NCBI GenBank assembly: GCA_017871115.1
Contig: JAFCIZ010000005.1
Span: 3,713,501-3,777,500 of the forward strand
DNA from: Cunninghamella blakesleeana
Taxonomy: Eukaryota > Mucoromycota > Mucoromycetes > Mucorales > Cunninghamellaceae
Reading direction: 5' to 3'
Length of the DNA: 64,000 bases
Part shown: piece by piece, positions 11,926-26,349 of the stretch
Numbering within the stretch: position 1 is the first letter of the stretch
Layout of the letters: each line of letters begins with the position of its first letter
Program-made: the position numbers and the translations under genes
Notes under the pieces: model-generated
What the model saw: only the letters and a program-made list of their open reading frames with translations
What the model was told of the DNA's origin: nothing
The model's database searches: none

Positions 11926-12468
11926 ATTTCTAAAAAAAAAGTAGATTATAAAAGAAAAATAATAATAATCAATCCCACTTTTTTATTTTTTCTCCAGCTG
12001 TATATAACTAATATATATATATATATATATAGAATAAAAAAGAAAGAAAGTCAAGATGGGAAGAGAAGGGAATGGAAAAAAATAAGGTGAAAAAAAAAAA
12101 AAAAAATGAAAGTAAAAGAAAAAGGAAAAAAGGGAAAAATAGTTCTGAAAATGAAATTTATAAAAAAAAATAAAGGTACTGTCGAAACCGGAAATCGAAT
12201 AGAATTAAGTAAAATGAACCAAAAATAGGAAAAATAAAAAAAATAACAAGTTATTCATTTCAATAACATGAAAAATAAATAAAGCATATAATAATAAACC
12301 CAACAACAATATGTTATTATATTTTCTTTTTCTTTTAATGGGAATGACTTTTCTACTAAAAAAATTCGACGGGGTTTAAAAGTTAATTTAAAGTTGGCTA
12401 TCGAAGTTTTGGTCAATTTTGCAGCCTTTTTCTTTCACGAATTTTTTAAAAAAAAGAAACTTGCTTAA
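11926..12468. promoter_or_regulatory. Divergent promoter region between Rrm4-like and Sec3 genes
   Basis: 543 bp separate the two start codons. It holds a TA run (about 12008-12031), A-rich stretches and a short GC-containing patch near 12178-12200 and 12366-12375. Both genes are likely controlled from here; no specific element is identified. Confidence 0.6.
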
Positions 12469-15400
12469 ATGTCTTCTGATATTCGTTCAGATATTATTGC
12501 AAGCTTATTTACTCCAGATGCTGGTGGTAAGCGATTTTAATTATTATGATATTTACATATATACATATACATATATGCATACATACATACGTACATACAT
12601 ACATATATATATACATATATATATATTTATTATTATCATCATCATCCATGTTATTATATCCTTATAGTCATAGTTATATCTAATCTATATTAACCAAAAT
12701 CATCTTTATTTAGGCGTTGCTGAAAAGTTACTTATTCATTTAAAAGTTTTTGAAGATCTTAAACAAGGCGATTTAAACAATGGGGCTGGAATAATGGGAA
12801 AACCTCGATACCTTTGTTTAACACGTAATATTTTATTTTTATTAATTATTATTATAATTATTATATAATATTTAAAGTACAAATTTTAATATCTAAATTT
12901 ATATACCTATTTATCGCTTAATCGCTATATACAGAAAAAAGGAATAGATGCAAATTATATAAAACAAAACGAAATCAAAACAACACTTTTACTATTGGAA
13001 AGTCATGGTCAATCGAAGATATTAGACAAATAGAAGTTATTGATGTAAGCTTTATGATGTTTTAAATAGTATACACACATGTTCCTGTAATAGATACCTT
13101 TTTTTATGAGCGTGTATATTTGCTTTATTTTGTTTTTATAGAAAAATCAATTTTCTGTTATTTTAAACAAGCAATACGTGTGGTCCGTCGAAAAACCAGT
13201 CGAAAAAATGTTATTTTTGGCTCATATAGTTGATGTAAGTGGTTATTTGCATATACGATTACTCAAAATAAAAGAAATGATATTCGTTATTTTTTAACTT
13301 ATAACTTCTTTTTTTCTTATTTTTCGTATGCAGACATCTCAACGGTTTATTAATAGAACGCCTAGATTAATTAATGTTGATGAAGGCCAATTATTAAGAC
13401 GTAAGCAATGATAACTGCGATATAAAATAAAATAATAAAAATAATGAAATGGGTTGCTAACTTCAATTAACATCATTGTATACTTATAGTTCTAACCAAT
13501 AGATCAGCTCAACAAATACTACCAACAGTGCAGACATCTCATAGTCATCCACAACTTCCACCTTCTTCATCTTCATCTTCACGTAATAATCTACCAGAAA
13601 CAAGCATCCAATCAAAATCCACCCACAATATCCATTCTGCTTCATCATCTATTGTAACTCCTTCGCCCTCAACAAGTTCTGGAGTGCTTAATAGAAAACC
13701 ATCTCAAAATCGTACAGCTATCATAAATGAAGAGTATAAACCACCTCAAAAACGTACACCTATCATTAATGAAGATTACAAATCACCTACTACCCCTTCA
13801 GTATCTACATTTGGTAAACGAATAGAGTTTTTCAAACAATATATATATATATATATGTTTGTTATTACTGTTATGCCTAACGATAAAAGAAAAGTTAATA
13901 TTAATTAATATTTATTATAAATGCTATTTTTTTTAGATCATTCAATGCGAAAGCCAAGTCATTCATCCATCCAGCAAGATAAATCGCATGATGAAAGAAA
14001 AGAAAGGGAAAAACTAAGAGAACAACGCCGTGAACATGAAAAACGGGAAAGAGAAATTCAAGAAGAACGAAGTAAGTGACTAAGAAAATAGTTAATGCAT
14101 AAACATAAAATTACAATACTCATGAAATTAATTATAAATGTTCATTATTGTTTCTTACTTTATTTTATTTTAATACAATATGTTTAAATTTAGTAAAACA
14201 AAAAAAAGCTTTGGAATTACAAGATAAGATTACAGAAGAAGAATCACTTTTGAATGTTGAAGAAATATTAACAGATTTTAATTGGAAAACAAGTGGTAAT
14301 GCAGCGGTGTTAGAAAATCGGTTACTTGGTGAATTACACGCATTGGAAGCAGTACGGACAAAAATAATAACAATATGAATATATTTATGAATAATAACAT
14401 ATATAAAAATTAAGATGATATGTGATTAACTTGTATATTTATATTTATATATATATGTACTTTATTAGGCAAATGTACATGCTATTATTCAATCAGATGA
14501 ACGTGTTCAATCAGTAGTGGAACGTATTGATAAAGCTTTGAGAGATTTGGATAATATGGATAGTTGGTTATCATTGTATGCTGCTGAACTTAATGTAAGT
14601 GAAACAATTTATAAATATATATATGTATATATGCGTGTGTATAATATTTAAATGATAATTTAATTTTTATTAATATGCATATTTCAATAGAGTATGGGTG
14701 ATGATATTCGTGAAATTGAATCTCAGAACAGAGGTTTACAAATATTAACAGTGAATCAGAATAACCTTATTAGAGAGTTAGATAATGTTTTGGTAAGTAG
14801 ATATATATATATATATATATATATACTTAAAAAATAATTTATATTGGTTTATAAAAATATTATCATATAGAGTTCTATTTCAATACAACGCGAATCCTTG
14901 GACCAATTAAAATATGAACCAATGGAAACAACAGATGACATTATTCGAATTCAAGATTGTGCAGAAAATTTACAAAAAGTGTTAAAAATCAAGTTGGATG
15001 ATAATTTACATGAACTTAGGGCTGTACAAGAAATGTTGGAAACGTACAATGGATACAATAATGAATTTAGTACTAGGATATACGAATTTCTCAAATCTAA
15101 GTTTGATCATCTTGTAAAGTATTTATAAAGAGTAATTGTTATATAAATATATACTTAAAAACGTAGAGAATATTTTTTCTTATACATATATAATTTTTTT
15201 AGGCGCGCACATTTTTAGATAATAAACCGCCACCCCAAAGAAAACTGCCAAAAGCTAATCCTCATGATCAAATAGAAGATGCATTAATTCGTTATCAAGG
15301 CTTCGCTCTATGGCAAAAAGAAATGGAACCTCGTGCATATAATGAACTTCAACGAGTATGCCTTTCTTTAAAAAATAAATAAATAAACAAAGAAGCAAAT

Positions 15401-17700
15401 CAACAATAAAATAGACTAACATATTTATTTGTTTATTTATTTATTTATTTAATTTTAGCATTATGCGTCAGCAATGGCACCAACATATGAAAGGGACATA
15501 AGGGAAATGGTAGATGTCACACGCCCATTCTTTACTAATTTACGTAGCAAATCATTGGATGATGTAGATTATAGTAAATATATATTAAAATAATAATAAT
15601 AATTATCAAGTAGTACTTTTGGTAATCATAATGTTATTATTATTATTATTATTATTATAATTAGTATTCAGAAGTGATGAGTCTCGATCCGCAAAAGCAT
15701 TGGCATACGGTGCAAAATTAGGCACAGTTGCCACAGGTGGATCAAATAGTGGTATGAGTAATGATTCGAGTCGATATAAAGGCATGCTCCGTAATTCTGT
15801 AGACGGTCATGGTGGGCGTAGTAGTATGGATGAAGACGAGAAAGCTACTAGTGAAGTAAGTGCAATTATATAAATATATATAAACAAGTTTATAGTATTA
15901 ATATGATTTTATTAATTAATCTATATTTTAATTTTAGGCATTCTCTCAATTAGTAGATCAGTGCGCAAAACAAGTGTGTAGGGAACAAAACTTTATATGT
16001 GATTTATTTGAGCAATCCCCTTACGCTCCAAAAACCTTTTTAGATCGTGGCCCAGTCTATTCTACTGTTCCTGATAAATCTCGTTTATACAGTAGAAGGG
16101 AAAAAATTCGTGACGTCAAGATTTCAAAAAAAGTTCAGTAAGTTAATTCTATCGATACTTTTTTCTAAAAAAGAAAAGAATAGAAAAAAAGGGAAAATAA
16201 AAATAAAATTAGCGGTAAGAATATAATCATTGTGATAATTACTAAATTGAATTATAATTACTATCGTTATTTTTTTATATTTAGAAATTGGATGGAAACT
16301 ATCTTTGAATCTTTAGAGCCAAGTATTATTCCCCTTGTAGAATATGGTATCAAAAATGATCCTACCCAAGCTGTCAGTATGCTTGTAGCTGTAGAATTTC
16401 AATTAGAAAAATGGAAAGGTTCAGACCAAGAATTTATATTCAACTTTTTTGATTCTTTATTATTAAGGATCTTACGTTCCTTTAAACAATTTATTGTAAG
16501 TTCTATTCCTTTTTTTTATACAAATATTATATATTTCTCTAAACAATAATAGCAATATAAAATTATAACCACTCATTATTTCAATTCATTTTTTTTTTTA
16601 TTAATGTTTAATAGACGGACCAAATAAAAATTATTGATGATACAAAAGTTAGTTCGAAAAAAAGACGTGGTATTCTTCCAACTTTTAGAACTTTTCCTGT
16701 AAGTAAATAAAAAGAATTTACATTTTATTTTATTGTTTTTAATAGGTTAATAGCTATTAACATCCTACAAACACACATCTTTTTGGTTTTTATTTTTTTT
16801 ATAGCTATTTGTTCAACGATTGGAAATGCTTGCGAATGGATTAGAACATGAATCACAAACACGTAATACAATCAACTCTTCATATGATAAGATCATTACT
16901 AGTTTGATGAGTAGTTTGGATACTATTGCAAAAGAAAGTGATGAAACGGGTGATGATAAAGAACAACTCAATGCCAATATTATGTATATAGGTATATTCA
17001 TGTTTATAGATATATATGTAAATACACGAAAATGAATTTATACATAATTTTTTCGCTCATCTGTAACACCTTCATATTATTATTATATTATAGAAAATAT
17101 GCATCACTTTTATCATGCTTTAAGGAGTAGAAAAATATCTGTATTAGATACATGGGTCAAAGAAGCTAAAGCGAAGTATGAATACAATTCAAGTGCTTAT
17201 ATTAAAATAGTGATCAGACGACCATTAGGAAAATTATTGGTAAAAATAATAAAAAAAGGAATGTACATTTGTAATAAATATAAATATATAATGATCAATA
17301 TTAATCTCATTATATTTATATATATATATTCATATCATACATTAAATGAATAAATAAATAGGAATTTTTTGATGGCGTAGATGGATTATTAAGAACAAGT
17401 AAACCTGAAGAAATAGCGTTCCATGTGAATTATAACAAAACCCAATTAAGAAGAGTCATAGCTATTTATCCACCTAAAGAAGTTCGTAAAGCATTAGAAG
17501 TATTGTATAAACGAGTAGATAAACATTTTTCGGAAGAAGAAGGGTTATTGCAAGTGGTATGGCGTGGTATTCAAGAAGAGTTGATTGAGCAACATGGTCG
17601 TATTGAAAGATTAATTGATAAATGTTATCCTGATGCCGGTGTTCATTTGGAATTTAGCATTCAAGATCTTTTGGCTAAAGTTGGTGATCAAGTTAGATAA
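12469..17700 (+). CDS. SEC3: Exocyst complex subunit Sec3
   Basis: About 20 short exons from ATG 12469 to stop 17700, giving roughly 1,050 aa; every junction I checked keeps frame. The N-terminal third carries the Sec3 PIP2-binding PH-like domain (KRNRCKLYKTKR, then FTIGKSWSIEDIRQIEVID and FINRTPRLINVDEGQLL). A low-complexity linker, a charged coiled-coil (about DERKEREKLREQRREHEKRE) and a long helical exocyst rod follow, ending in EFSIQDLLAKVGDQVR. Sec3 marks exocytic sites and tethers secretory vesicles to the plasma membrane, at hyphal tips in fungi. The linker (13711-13790) holds two near-copies of a 13-residue motif, RTxIINEEYKPP. Family assignment is firm; the exact edge of a few small exons is less so. 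Confidence 0.9.
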
Positions 17701-18321
17701 CTTTTTTAATATATTCATTCTTTTTTATTTTATATAATCTTAATAGCATATATATTATTTTATTATTATTATTATTCGATATCCCTCTTTCATTCTATTT
17801 AATAATTTATTACAATAAATCACACTAACATATCCATGTTTTTTTTTTTCAAGGACCAATGGCTCATTTTATATACTTTTATATAAACAGTGGTTTATAT
17901 GTACACTATATATTTAGTAACGATTGTAATAATATTAAATATAAATGATGCATGATAATAATAAAAAAAATAATCCTTCTTATAAGTATATATATATAGA
18001 CCTCCTTGTAGTTTTACCAGTAGACTTTTTAATTTTTAATTTTTATTTGTTATTTTTAATTTTTATTTTATACATTATATATTTACAAGTTTTATATTAG
18101 ATAATAATTTATATCTTTTTTTTCTTGAAAATAAAAATATTCACATATATAAAACCAACTTTTTTATTGCATATTATTAATATTACATTGAAAATTATAT
18201 TTATACTTGAATATATTGTTGCAACCCATTCTATATTGTCACCATTTATACTTTTTGATTAATTAAAGATTTAATAATAATAATAGAAGAAAAAGAAAAA
18301 AAAATATTTACCAAAATAGAA
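17701..18321. other. Intergenic between convergent Sec3 and trehalose phosphatase genes
   Basis: 3' flanks only, AT-rich, no gene seen. Confidence 0.7.
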
Positions 18322-21300
18322 TTAAGTATTTGACGAAACTTTTGCCATTTTGGTAAGAGTGTTGATCATATCTTGTACAGCTGGAACATACCATGAAGCC
18401 GTTGTTTTTCTATCTTTTGAGCCAATGAATATTGAGAATTTATTACTATTGTTTTGGATGGTAGTACGTTCTAAATATTTATACATGTCTTCATCAGTTG
18501 AATCATCTCCACAGGCAAGAGTAAAATCAAACGAAGAAGAATTATTGTTTAACAAAGATGAGGAAGAGGTGGAGGATGACAATAGTAATCGTTTCACAAT
18601 TTCCCCTTTATTGGTTAATTTCGGTCTTACTTCCAAATTCTTTTTGCCTGTTAATACTTCAACAGGTAATTTAGATAAAGCCGTTTCTAAATGATTTTGA
18701 CATTCCTTTGCTTGGAAAGCGCCATATTCAGGGTCGGCTAATCGATAATGCCAGGTTAATGCACAGCGTTTATGTTCAATGAAACTACCAGCCGTTCTTT
18801 CAGTGTAATAAGTGAATATTTCTAATACATCATTCTTCCATCCCATATCAATATGTTCTGTCAAGTTTATCCATTTATCTGAATTAGGGTATTTCATAAA
18901 TGATCCATGTTCTGCTGATAGCCCCAATCCTTTGATATGCCCCAACCAATTGTCTAGTGCGTGTTCATCACGGCCCGATATTACCCATACTACATTGTTT
19001 GGATCATTACAAAGAATTTCTAATGCTTTAAGCATATCGGATGGTGGTGTAGCTGCTCCTGGGGTTTCACGAATAGGTGTTAATGTACCCTAAAGAATTA
19101 AAATAAATAATAAGGATAAATAAAATAGTGTCAATATTAATATAACAGGTTAAATATATATATATTACTTACATCATAATCAAAACATAATAATCTTTTA
19201 TTAGATGCTGTATATCTTTCAATTAAATAATCCAAGTTTAATAATGGTGTATTACTGCTCTGTTCGGCTAAGCTATATGTATGGTACAATTCTTTGATAA
19301 ATGAATGTGCCCAGAATGACGCTGTATGTACTTTAACATGATCCAATAGTTGCTAAATTAATAAATATAAATTATACAAATGTATATACAATTAATAAAA
19401 TAAAATAAAATAAAATATATAATACTAAGAAAAAAAGGGAAAAAATAAATAAATACTTACAGCATGGCGAGTATATTTTTCTTCAGCAGACATACATAGA
19501 GCATCGTTAATAGCTCTAGCCACACCAGCATAATCCCAAGGATTTACCATCAAAGCTGAACTCATGGAACTAGCTGTACCAGTTAATTCAGATAAAATTA
19601 AAGGACCGTGCTTTTCTTGTTGGCACATAATATATTCTAATGAGACAGTACTCATTCCATCACGATTGGCCGTAACCAGAGCAGTATCAGCAATAGATAA
19701 AAGGGCATAGTATTCATCAGGTTGAATTTGATGATGATAATGATGAACTGGTGTAAACTCCAAGGAACCAAAAGTACCATTGATCCGAGCCACCATTTCG
19801 GAAACTTTGTGTTCTATTGCCTTTTTATTACTTGAATCATCATGGCTATCTTCATCAGTAACTTGAATTAAAACCACTTTATTTTGCCATTCAGGATAAT
19901 CCGTTAAAAACTTTTCAAAAGCTGCTAGTTTTTGTAATACCCCTTTCAATAAATCCAATTTATCACGACCAACTAAAATTTTTTTACCAGAATACATTTC
20001 AGCAATGGCGTTGATTTTTGGATGAACACCGGGTTGAGTCCTTTTCGCTTCCACGTCATCTATATCTATACCGATTGGAAATGTTGCCACTTTACAAATA
20101 TGTCCATCCCATTTAACACCATTAGGGGTTGATTCGAACCCAAGAATACGAGTACAATTTGATATAAAGTGTCGTGAATTTGCATATGTCTATTTTTTAA
20201 AAATGAACAAATAAATAAAATGAGAATGAGAGCAGTTAGTATATATTTTTATTTTATTTTATCTTACAACTATTTTATGAACCCCATAGTAAAATAGAAT
20301 AAGCTAAAAAGATACTTACTTGAAACCCTACTAAATTTGCTCCTAACATACCCTTTAAAATTTCTTCGCGTTCTAATAAATAAATACATGGATATTAAAA
20401 AAAGTTTTTTTAGGTTAATATATATTACAATTACTCTTATTTATTTATGATGCTGCTGTTGACGATGGTTATATAAAATACTTTTTATCAATTACTTGGA
20501 CAAACTCTAAAAATCTCAGAACTAGGAAAGGATGCATGAACAAAAAGACCAATTCGCGCTTTAGGGAATTTCTTTCGTACCATAGCAGGTACAAGTAATA
20601 AATGATAATCATGAACCCAGACTTAAATAAGTAAAAGGATAAAGGATAAATAAAAAAGCATATTAATATTATAAAAACAAAATTAAATCATATCTGATTT
20701 TAATTACAACTGCTATTATTATTATTATTTAAAAGGAATTATACCTGTATCACCATCCTTATAATGACTAATTACGACATCAGCATACTTTTGATTCACT
20801 GCTTTATAAACTTCCCATTGTTTTCTTTCAATTCGGCCATCTGTAGCATCACTCCAAAGTATATAATTAAATAATGGCCAAAGCACTATTTTAATAAACA
20901 AATAAATAGATAAAGTAATAAAATAAAAACTCAATATATGCATATACAAATGCTTATACTGCTCTCTTTCTCTCCCAAATGCGTACACGCACAAACTAAT
21001 ATATATACACTATGTACTTACTCGTTTTACAGTATCCATAATAATGCCCATCAACGCTTTCATTATCCAAAAACAGTGGTAAACATCCATATTGATGAAA
21101 AAGCTGTTGTACTAAATCATACTTTTCTTCTTCAGTAAATTGATCCATACTGTTATCACCGTTACTTATATTATTACTGCTATTATTATTATTACTATGA
21201 GTACTGGCAACATTGGTTGAGGAAGAAGTATTCAAATCAGGTGTAGATGAGGTCAGATCGTGTGAAAAGTCATTCAAGTGACGATAGTCAATAGAGCCCG

Positions 21301-21508
21301 TCCAACCAATTCGAAGCGTTTCAAACTTGGGTTCTAAAGATACCATACCTGAATACATTGCTGAGTGACCATGTCTTGGTGAAAATGACCATAAAAGGCC
21401 TTCTTCTGTTCGATAAGGTGTTATCTCATATGGAATTTGATGGGTAACATGAATTAATCGCCCAGTACTTTCAATATTTTCTAATTCTCTAAATCGTGAT
21501 AATGGCAT
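18322..21508 (-). CDS. TPS2: Trehalose-6-phosphate phosphatase with N-terminal synthase-like domain (Tps2 type)
   Basis: Seven exons (21022-21508, 20745-20885, 20496-20621, 20320-20372, 19461-20189, 19173-19352, 18322-19089) sum to 2,484 nt, 827 aa. The N-terminal GT20 domain shows WVHDYHLLLVP, RVCPKREEILKGML, the GRDKLDLLKG nucleotide-sugar region and DGMSTVSLEYIMCQ. Its usual N-terminal NRLP loop is replaced by THQIP, so synthase activity is doubtful, as in yeast Tps2. The C-terminal HAD phosphatase is intact: DYDGTLTP (about 570-577, interrupted by the last intron), VISGRDEHALDNWLG and GDDSTDEDMY. Product role: dephosphorylate trehalose-6-phosphate to trehalose, a stress and storage sugar, in the cytosol. 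A Ser/Asn run lies between SGR and GDD motifs. Confidence 0.92.
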
Positions 21509-23625
21509 AGGTAAAAAGGTAGATATGTATATATATTTATACGATAATGATTTATATATACATATAAATAGTTAATGTTCGTATGTTATATTAATTCTTT
21601 AAAAAAAAAAAAATTGAAAGGAAAAAACGAAAAAAATCAAAATCAAAAATTTTTGATTTTTTTAATTTTTAAAATAAAATCCGATCAATATCATTGGATA
21701 AAATTTACTTATCTTTTAAAAAAACTTTATTTTTAGATATACTATTTAAACAAATATCTATACTATTATCTTCATTAATATTAGTATATACTATAAGGTT
21801 TTGTTAAGATATTTAAATTGATAGCAATAATAACAATAATAGACATTAACGGTATGTAAAAAATATAAATAATTTATATTTAAAATAAAATAAAATGTAG
21901 AAGACACGCTTATTTGTAATGAATATTTTAAAACGTTTTATAAAAAAAATAAAAAGCTTAAAAGGCGCGTGTTTACAATCATAACTCTTCCTCGTTTAAT
22001 ACCAATACATTAACGATTATTTTATTATAATTGTTGTCATCGCCACTATTTTTCCTATATTATCTTTATTAGTATTTATATTTTTTTTGTTTTAATGAAT
22101 TTCCAAGATCAGTTGGTTTTAATAGCTGTTCCAAGTAGGCAATATTAAGTTTTATGTATTTCTAATTTAAGTATTCATATATTGTTCAAAATAATCATCA
22201 TTCTAATTCAAGGTTAGTTAAATGCTACTTTAACTTTTTGCTTAGTGTTATTCACGTGCTGTTAAATTATATTGGCCAAATACAATAATGGAATGGTTAT
22301 ATTTTTGAATTTTCCCAAAAAAAACTTTTCATATTTGACCAAACTACATATTTCTTTTTCAATTAAGCAGTTTATACCATGTTGACCCATTTATCCCAAG
22401 TGGTATATGATTACCAAACATGTTTAAAACTTTATATAGATAATATTCAAAAGAAAGATATTATTGTGGATGGATAGATGTATTGTTTCTTGGAGACTTT
22501 TTTTTGGTTCTTATTTTTACTAACATTAGTTTAATAGATGAATAGCTTTAACAATACAAGTATTTCAAGTCGAGACATTATATTAATAATTATTTTATCC
22601 GATTTTTACTTAGTAGAGTGTTGATTTGGAAATCATGAAATTATATTGGTGAGTCATTACTAAAGTAATTAAATACAAATACCTCCATTGTTGCTATCGC
22701 TGATAATCATGCAGTTAAAGGTAGTACTGATTTGATATCGGAGCTATAATTCATATAAAATTGATAAACATTTAATGATGCTAGTATAAAATAAGATGGA
22801 TGTTTAAATCCTATAATCTGTTCAAGTAACCTCGGGCCAATAGAAATAGAATTTGATTTATGATAACTATTGTTAAAAAAAAATAAAAAATTGTTTATGG
22901 CAATCACGAAAAAAAACAAAAAAAAAAAACAAAAAGATTTCAATATTTAATCCATCATTATTGTTTTTATTTCTATCATTTATTCAATTTAACATTCTCT
23001 TACCTAATATATTTCCAAGTGAAGTGTATAGCTTTAAATTATTTAGAATTATTTCTTTTATTATTCATTTTTTATGTATTTAATTTAATCATGGTGAAAT
23101 ATTGTATATAAATTAACCTGGAACTTTTTTTATCGAAATTGTAAAAAAAAAAAAGGGAGAAAAAATTAAATAGCGCGTTAAATCCTTTCATGAAAAATAA
23201 AATTTATCACCCGAAAAAAAAATTGACTGTTGTTTTGGGCGCACTAATTTTTTTTATTATTTTGAATTTTTTTTACCGACGAACACTGCATTTTTCCTCT
23301 TTTTTTTTAATCTTTTATTAAAATAATATTTTCTAAATAGCAATTCATTATATAAAATTGTTTTTTTTCTTAAATATTTTGTTTTATCGTTAAAAGTAAT
23401 ATAATATGGAATAGAAAAAAAAAAAAAAAAAAAGTTAGAATTATTATTAAGTTATATAAATATACACATATTTCTTCTTTGACTTTAAAATAGAACAAAT
23501 TATCAAATTGTAAATAGAAGCTCATACTGTGAATTATTATCATATATAAATATAATATATAAATATATATATATATATATATACGCATATATACATACAT
23601 ACATAAGATAAGGAATAATAATAAT
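21509..23625. other. Intergenic, divergent promoters of TPS2 and WDR5-like genes
   Basis: 2.1 kb without a supported gene. Contains an A-rich stretch at 21601-21680, a TGAGTCA site at 22650-22656 and a TA run just before the WD40 start. Stop-interrupted open stretches near 21950-22420 (minus) are no better than chance at this base composition. Confidence 0.65.
22650..22656. promoter_or_regulatory. TGAGTCA, candidate Gcn4/Cpc1-type bZIP site
   Basis: A perfect TGAGTCA heptamer in the intergenic region between TPS2 and the WD40 gene, about 1.1 kb from the former and 1 kb from the latter. It is the known target of Gcn4/AP-1 family bZIP proteins, one of which is encoded at the right end of the window. 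One isolated 7-mer can occur by chance. Confidence 0.2.
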
Positions 23626-25367
<1,742 letters not shown>

Positions 25368-26147
25368 CACACGCATTCAAAAAAAAAAAAAAAACTTATA
25401 GCTTAATATATTAATATTATATATTCATATATATTCATATATTAATAACTAAAACTGCTATTGTTATTATTACTATTATTTTTTTTATTTTTACTACTAC
25501 GTATTATATATTATATATACTTCCTTTATATCTCTTTTGTTTCTTAATATATTTGTTGAAACATTTCATCATTCTTTTTTTTGTTTCCCTTTTCTGATAG
25601 CTTTTGTTCATTAAATTTACGTATCATTATTATTTTTATTACTATTATATTTTTTTTATAGTTTAGCATATTTTTTTATTATTTTTATTTTTATTATCAC
25701 TGATATATACATATATATATATTAAAAATAAACAAAAAAAAAAAAAAAAAAAAGAAAAACTTATCATGTTGATTTAATCATCACCATCTTTTTTTATACA
25801 TATGAATTTTAAAAAAAAAATTAAGCAATTAAAGATATAGATCATGCATCCCACACTTCAATCCAGTTTAATAATAATAATAATAATAATAAAATTCCAA
25901 AGAGATATGTAAAACTTGCATTATATATAGATAGGTTACAATTCAATTTATTTATTTATATATATATATATATATTTACGGGGTATGTGTGTATACATCA
26001 CATACACAAAAAAACGTGATAAACAACAAAAAGGGGAGCATATAATAATAACAATAATAAAGAATGTATTTAATTCTGATCTACAGAGAGTTTAAGGATA
26101 ATATTTACTATATTTTTTTTTTTTTAAAAAAAAAATACTATATAAAC

Positions 26148-26188
<41 letters not shown>

Positions 26189-26349
26189 GGTATATAGTAG
26201 TAATCACTATTACTATTATTTAATATATATGTATGTATATATTTAAAAATCACAAAAACAAGGAAATAGTAATAGTATATTACTTTTTTTTTTCATCATC
26301 CTTTTTTTGATTATAATACAAATATATACATATATATATACAAACCTTT
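25368..26349. other. Intergenic between convergent WD40 and ankyrin genes
   Basis: AT-rich 3' flanks with A-runs (25380-25394, 25734-25754), ATT/AAT microsatellites (25871-25893, 26148-26184) and a T-run/A-run palindrome at 26113-26135. No gene seen. Confidence 0.7.

Noticed and set aside
20125..20150. GGTTCGAATC-like tRNA B-box on the minus strand
   Set aside because: It lies inside a TPS2 coding exon (residues LGFEST) and no A-box or cloverleaf can be drawn around it.
21950..22421. Minus-strand frame that looks coding apart from many stops, possibly a RIP-damaged transposon
   Set aside because: Roughly 14 stops in about 157 codons is close to the 9 percent expected from base composition alone, so there is no evidence of a former gene.
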